Positions 60,101 through 64,000 of a DNA stretch of 64,000 nucleotides are shown in pieces. This DNA comes from Himantopus leucocephalus (lineage: Eukaryota > Chordata > Aves > Charadriiformes > Recurvirostridae). Numbering within the stretch: position 1 is the first letter of the stretch; each line of letters begins with the position of its first letter. The translations under genes were made by a program, and so were the position numbers. Under the pieces are notes generated by a model. The model did no database searches, was not told where the DNA came from, and saw only the letters and a list, made by a program, of their open reading frames with translations. Where the stretch lies: the NCBI GenBank assembly GCA_003993805.1, contig RSEF01000020.1, positions 4,852,554-4,916,553 of the forward strand. The letters run 5' to 3'.

Positions 60101-61880
60101 CTGACTTTAATTACCTGCCAAACCGGCACCAGGGCATAAGCCCGCATATTGTATGTGACATTACCAGTAGAGCAAGTACTGGAATGCAGGGGCTAGAATA
60201 ATTTGACAGCTAACATAAAGCACGGTGATTTATATTTTGGTTATATTGAGATTTTTCCCCCCTCTTTGAGCACTCATATAAATATTTACTTGGATCCTAG
60301 GACCTTGCTTAACCCTCACAGTGCCGCGTTTTATCTTCTTCCTTTTCTTTTTTTGTGCTATTTTTGTTTTTCAGCAGCTACTCCAGAAATGCCTTTCATT
60401 TTAAAACACAGAAGATTTAAACCAAAAATAACTTCACCTTTAAACTGCTTCATCTGTAAACAATGTGATCCAGTAATCTTGATATATTTACTGTAGTGTT
60501 CAATTGAAAACAGATTATGGAGAAGAGCTTCTTTTAAAAGATACAAGACTTATTTAATAGAAACACCGGGTTTAGGTTCTGGAGCAGAGACCAGCTGATA
60601 CCTCTGTTATGTTCTAAATTTTATCCAAGCTATTTCATTAATTATTGAGCTGAGTAACATGACTATAAAATCTGCTGATTTCAAATTTAAACTTACCTGC
60701 TGTTTAATGTTACCAGGAAAGGGTCCTTTTCTTTTGTGTCACCTCATGGTTTAAGCCTGCATGCTGTAGGACAGAAATCACTGCATGAGAGAGATCTGGT
60801 AGTACTGCAAATCAGAAAGCCATACGCATTTTTTATTATTGTTGTTATTATCATGATTCCTGTCTGTCTGTCTGACTTATGCGTGAGTCACTTATTATGC
60901 AGCCCCAGAGGCTCGCAGGTATTTCCTTAATACCCTGCTCTTTTGGGTGCCTGACTTGAGATAAGTGAGGACCTGGAAATACCCTTCCAAAGGCCCTTTT
61001 CTACATCCATTTATCCATCCGCGGAGTGGGTTAACCTGTCACTCTGCAAAACCGGTGCTGGACCTAATGAATTTGTGCTTTTCCAATCCTTGAGATCAGC
61101 ACGTGCTCTCGCAGCCCAGTGTAGCGTTGCTGCTGCAATACCCGCAATAAAACGCCTGATCCACAGGTCAAGGCTGACATAAAAATAAGGATGGCCTGCG
61201 TCAAAAGGATTTTAGCAGTCCTCTCTTTCTGGTGTCCTGGGTGCACTCCGTGTTTATCGGCCTCAGGAACGGCACGGGATGGCTCGGTGCTGGAGCGGAT
61301 GGCAGCATTGCAGTAGCACTAACACGACATGCGGGGCTGGATGCCGTTGGACAATAAGCAAGATGGGGGCCAGACGGAGAATAGATGTAAAATCTTCCCT
61401 TTAGGATCACGTGAGCAGAGGTTTCAGACTCAAAACTCTTTTGCCTATAATTGTTGGCTGCCTTAATTAGGGGGGAAATGCAGATCCAGGGAGCTGTGAG
61501 TGCTAGTATTATTAGCTCAGAGACCTGTTTATAATTATATGTTCCCTTTCTCATGTTTGTAGAGGCTTTAGGTAATAACTGCACCATAGCATAAGAGCAA
61601 GGAAGAAGCAGTTAACAGAAGTCCAAGGTGCAGGTTTATTGCCCTCTGTAATTTCTTTTCTGAATGGGCCCCCTGAACCAGCAGGAAAGTTTCTGCTCCA
61701 TTCAATAGTAAATAAGACAGGACCCATAAAAACACGGGATTACAGGGGCTTGAGCTGCCTTCCTCCCCCTGCCTCACCGTCCCCTGGCAATCAGTGATCT
61801 TGCCCTGTGCTTCCAGCCACGGTGGTGGGAGGAGAAGCAGTCCAGCCCAGAGGGACTGGTCAGACTGAGCCCTGCCGTCA
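57130..61880. other. Long non-coding stretch
   Basis: Open frames reach 139 codons at 59233-59652 (-), in a GC-richer segment that is open on both strands. An AT-rich, CpG-poor patch at about 60500-60720 (CATTAATTATTGAGC, TTTAAACTTACCTGCTG) could be regulatory. A small TCTG array lies at 60861-60874. No gene or transposon was recognised. Confidence 0.5.
60861..60874. repeat. Short (TGTC)n tract
   Basis: Three and a half TGTC units. Minor simple repeat. Confidence 0.7.
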
Positions 61881-61884
61881 CTCT

Positions 61885-61945
61885 GCAGCTCACCTTGGCC
61901 AGGTCACGGCATCTCTCAGTGTCCCCTCTGTAAAAGGTCAGTGGC
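61885..61945 (+). repeat. MIR-type SINE fragment, sense
   Basis: CTCACCTTGGCCAGGTCACG, then GCATCTCTCAGTGTCCCCTC and TGTAAAAGG, parallels the MIR core GACCTTGGGCAAGTCACTTAACCTCTC-TGAGCCTCAGTTTCC-CTGTAAAATGG with substitutions. Short and diverged. Confidence 0.5.
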
Positions 61946-61949
61946 CTCT

Positions 61950-63440
61950 TTAATAAATTGCCTGAAGTTCTACTGAAGAAGGAGTGAGTATTGTTTATTT
62001 TTATGAATGCAGATTTCAGGTGCTTGGCACCGGTTTCTTGCCACACTTATTTCAGAAAAAAATCATGCTGAACACAATGCCCATGTCACTGAGTGTTTAA
62101 TATCCTTTATAAAGGCAGGAGCAGCTTTCTGGAAACAAATGAAGTCTCATTAGTGGGAAGTCCAGGCTAGAGCAGAATCGGATCTCTACGCTTTATTGGT
62201 GGGAGGTTGCAGACCTCGACAGTCAAACACGAGCACAAACAGTGCACATATATTTGCAATCCATATGCATTATTGCAATACTGAGTGAAAACATCTGAGT
62301 TTAGAAAAAAAGCCCATCTCTGTATTTGTGTGGACATGTCCTAGTATCTCCTTGCATTACAGCGAAAGCAAGAGTCTGCAGAGAGGGTACAGTTAAAATG
62401 GTGTATTAGAGCTGCACAGTGACATTGTCAGTGGAGGAGTTTTCTCTGGTATAAACCTTCGCCCACTGCCTCCAAAAACAACGAAGACGGGAGGAGAAAT
62501 AAGTTTGAGATGTTTCTTTAAAGAAAGCGCTAAACTTGGTAAAAGGACACAGCTTTCCTACCTTGCTCTCTGCCCCTCATGCCTCAGGATATCATAAATT
62601 TTTGATACCAATAAAACAGAATTTTTGATGAGCTGCTATTTTGCATTAAAGCAACTTTACATGCAAAGATTGCATAATAGGAAGTAAAATTGAATTTTGC
62701 CTCAGAACAAGTTCTTATTATTAATTTAAGTGTTTTTTATATATTTTAGCAGCAGCTTATCATTCTATATATTTAATTTCTTTCAAGTGAGAACACTTAG
62801 CATTGGTTTCCTTATCTAAACAAATCTTTTAAAAGAACACATGTATAAAGTGGAAATGCAGTGTTTTGAATCTGTGCCTTAAGACAAACAGTGAAACTTT
62901 AAAAGGGGAAATAAAACATGACAGAGGACAACTATCTCTAAAATCTAATAGCAGCCTCCGTGGGACAGAAAAACATGTCCCTTTTTTACGTGGAATGGGT
63001 TTTTCCCCCTCTTTACTGCAGCGTTATTTCTAACCATATTGTGACAAACCTGTAAATACAGTAAGTCCCCATTGGAGTGATTCCGTTTAAGGCAAAGGAT
63101 TTGCAGTACCTTAGGTCTCAAGTACATCACAATCCCTTTTCTAACACTTCTAGACAGCATGATGCGCAGCACCAGCTCACAAATATAAATTGTCTCTTCC
63201 CTGTCCCGGATGCAATAGCAAGAAAACGTTGTGCAGCACCTCATGCTGTGTTCAGAATTCACTACTGAAAGTCACCATTTAAAAACCAAGAAAAGGCAGC
63301 ACTTGAAAGCGTTTTTCCCCTCCCTCTCTTCTTGTTCTCCTTCTTCTTCTTGCACAAAACAAAAGTCCAGTGTGGGATCCTCTCAGACCGCTGCATGTTA
63401 CATTACTGAACATGCTACTCAGGATTATGCAAGAAGTTAT
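61950..63440. other. AT-rich stretch upstream of the terminal promoter
   Basis: No coding signal. About 62590-62820 is AT-rich and CpG-poor (TTATTATTAATTTAAGTG, TATATATTTAATTTC) and may be regulatory. A nearly pure pyrimidine tract runs from 63312 to 63351, with one G at 63334, and could adopt triplex structure. Confidence 0.4.
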
Positions 63441-63445
63441 TTAGA

Positions 63446-63474
63446 ATGCGTGTGTGTGTGCATGCGCACGCATG
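63446..63474. repeat. Perfect purine-pyrimidine alternation with nested palindrome
   Basis: 29 bases alternate purine and pyrimidine without a break: ATGCG, a GT run, then CATGCGCACGCATG. The last 14 bases (63461-63474) form an inverted repeat with six-base arms and a two-base spacer. Such tracts favour Z-DNA. It lies about 170 bases upstream of the TATA-like box. Confidence 0.75.
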
Positions 63475-63518
63475 ACTTCAGATTTACTATAACCTTAATG
63501 CAGTGAAACATAATGACT

Positions 63519-63535
63519 AAAAAAAAAAAAAAAAA
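63519..63535. repeat. Poly-A run
   Basis: Seventeen adenines, followed by GAAAGAAA. It is close to the single-N junction at 63551. Confidence 0.85.
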
Positions 63536-63550
63536 GAAAGAAACCATAAG

Positions 63551-63551
63551 N
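63551..63551. other. Single-N junction
   Basis: A lone N shortly after the A-run, with no obvious flanking duplicate. It is another contig join. Confidence 0.7.
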
Positions 63552-63642
63552 GTCCAAATAAGGAGCAAAATAGCTTTTTCCCCCCTCGGTGGTGGGGAAG
63601 TACTCTTGCCATCCTGTAAGGAGGGGATCAAAACTTAAAATT

Positions 63643-63650
63643 TATAAAAG
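63643..63650 (+). promoter_or_regulatory. TATA-like box of the terminal promoter
   Basis: TATAAAAG in an AAATTTATAAAAGCAG context, at the exact left edge of the GC-rich block. This is a strong TATA-box match and predicts a transcription start near 63672-63680 on the + strand. Confidence 0.5.
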
Positions 63651-63654
63651 CAGA

Positions 63655-63965
63655 GCGGGGCACCGCCGGGAGCTGTGGGAAGGGAGGGATGCTGGAGGGA
63701 TGCTGGCGGCTGCCGGCCCGCTCCGCAGCTCCGCGGCCGGCGGAACCCCACGGGCTGCCCGGCCCCAGCCCCGCAGCGCGGCCCCGCGGAGCCTGCGCAG
63801 GGCGCTACGCGGCCGCGGAGCCAGAAGGGGCTCTGCCGAGCGCTGGAGATGTTTTATCTGTCCTCCCCGAAACCCGACACCCACAGCCCCGAATTGCTTC
63901 CCTGACCTTGGTCTGTCAATCACCGGCACCAACCAGCCGGCTACAGCCAGGCGGGCACCGCGCCA
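63655..63965 (+). promoter_or_regulatory. CpG-rich promoter and probable first exon
   Basis: About three dozen CpGs in 310 bases, densest at 63655-63850, with CCGCGG and GCGGCCGC sites, beside strongly AT-rich flanks. Together with the upstream TATA-like box this looks like a promoter firing rightward. A frame opens at ATG 63675 and runs 76 codons to 63905. It is Pro-, Arg- and Gly-rich with no recognisable domain, so it may be 5' untranslated sequence. A second in-frame ATG at 63849 leaves only 18 codons. Downstream, TGACCTTGG (63903-63911) and CTGTCAATCA (63913-63922) match NR5A/ERR and PBX-MEIS binding sites. Confidence 0.5.
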
Positions 63966-63984
63966 GCCCGAAAGGGGGGGACAT

Positions 63985-64000
63985 AAAAAAAAAAAAAAAA
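63985..64000. repeat. Poly-A at the window edge
   Basis: The window ends in about 16 adenines just after a G-run (63971-63977) and ACAT. Possibly the edge of another sequence gap. Confidence 0.7.

Noticed and set aside
63642..63932. 96-codon Arg/Ala-rich minus-strand frame in the CpG-rich block
   Set aside because: Typical antisense openness of GC-rich DNA; no domain, and the TATA-like box points the other way.
1..64000. Search for CRISPR arrays, operons, phage or other prokaryotic systems
   Set aside because: CR1 and MIR fossils, low coding density and microsatellites show this is a vertebrate chromosome; no spaced repeats or compact gene runs exist.
1..64000. Search for tRNA, rRNA or endogenous retrovirus genes
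   Set aside because: No cloverleaf with A and B boxes, no rRNA-like segment, and no LTR pair or gag/pol-like frame was recognised.

Overview
This window is vertebrate nuclear DNA, almost certainly from a bird. The best evidence is a set of CR1 (chicken repeat 1) LINE fragments. One, at 35995-36096, reads inward from the octamer tail typical of avian CR1 (ATTCTATG on the element strand). Others lie at about 29900-30085, 30681-30880, 55701-55985 and 56968-57127. The rest of the repeat content also fits a bird: it is sparse, has no Alu- or L1-like blocks, and keeps ancient amniote repeats such as MIR-like SINEs. Nothing looks bacterial, phage-like or plasmid-like, and I see no operon, CRISPR array, rRNA or tRNA.

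I cannot support a confident protein-coding gene. Open frames are short (183 codons at most), overlap on both strands, track GC-rich or simple-sequence stretches, and match no protein family I recognise. The window is best read as intergenic or large-intron sequence. The strongest gene-related signal is at the right end. A GC- and CpG-rich block at about 63655-63965 is preceded by TATAAAAG at 63643-63650 and contains an NR5A/ERR-type half-site next to a PBX-MEIS composite site. It looks like a promoter and first exon of a gene or non-coding RNA continuing rightward beyond the window. Weaker gene-like traces are a possible spliced terminal exon at 5425-5607 and a protein-like but broken minus-strand block around 25440-26210.

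Layout: 1-5.4 kb unique sequence with one candidate conserved non-coding block; 5.4-10 kb a possible exon and two ancient SINE fossils; 10-20 kb unique sequence with a diverged repeat pair (16.26 and 19.48 kb) and an old palindromic repeat; 20.9-22.1 kb AT-rich sequence resembling conserved non-coding DNA; 24.2-24.6 kb a palindromic MITE-like structure; 25.4-26.2 kb a possible decayed coding block; 29.9-30.9 kb two CR1 fragments around a 100-N gap in an A-rich tract; 32.3 kb a compact CpG cluster; 36.0 kb the youngest-looking CR1; 41.9 kb a second 100-N gap; 44.0 kb a perfect (GGAAT)n array; 47-57 kb MIR and CR1 fossils and an AT-rich duplicated block; 57-63 kb unique AT-rich sequence leading to the terminal CpG-rich promoter.

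An assembly signature runs through the window. Five of seven single-N positions sit exactly between two near-identical copies of the flanking sequence (9 to about 160 bp). These 'tandem duplications' are most simply unmerged contig ends or haplotypes. I found no new biological system that I would defend. The items most worth checking are the terminal promoter, the protein-like block at 25.4-26.2 kb, the palindromic element at 24.3 kb and the AT-rich block at 53.6-54.0 kb.
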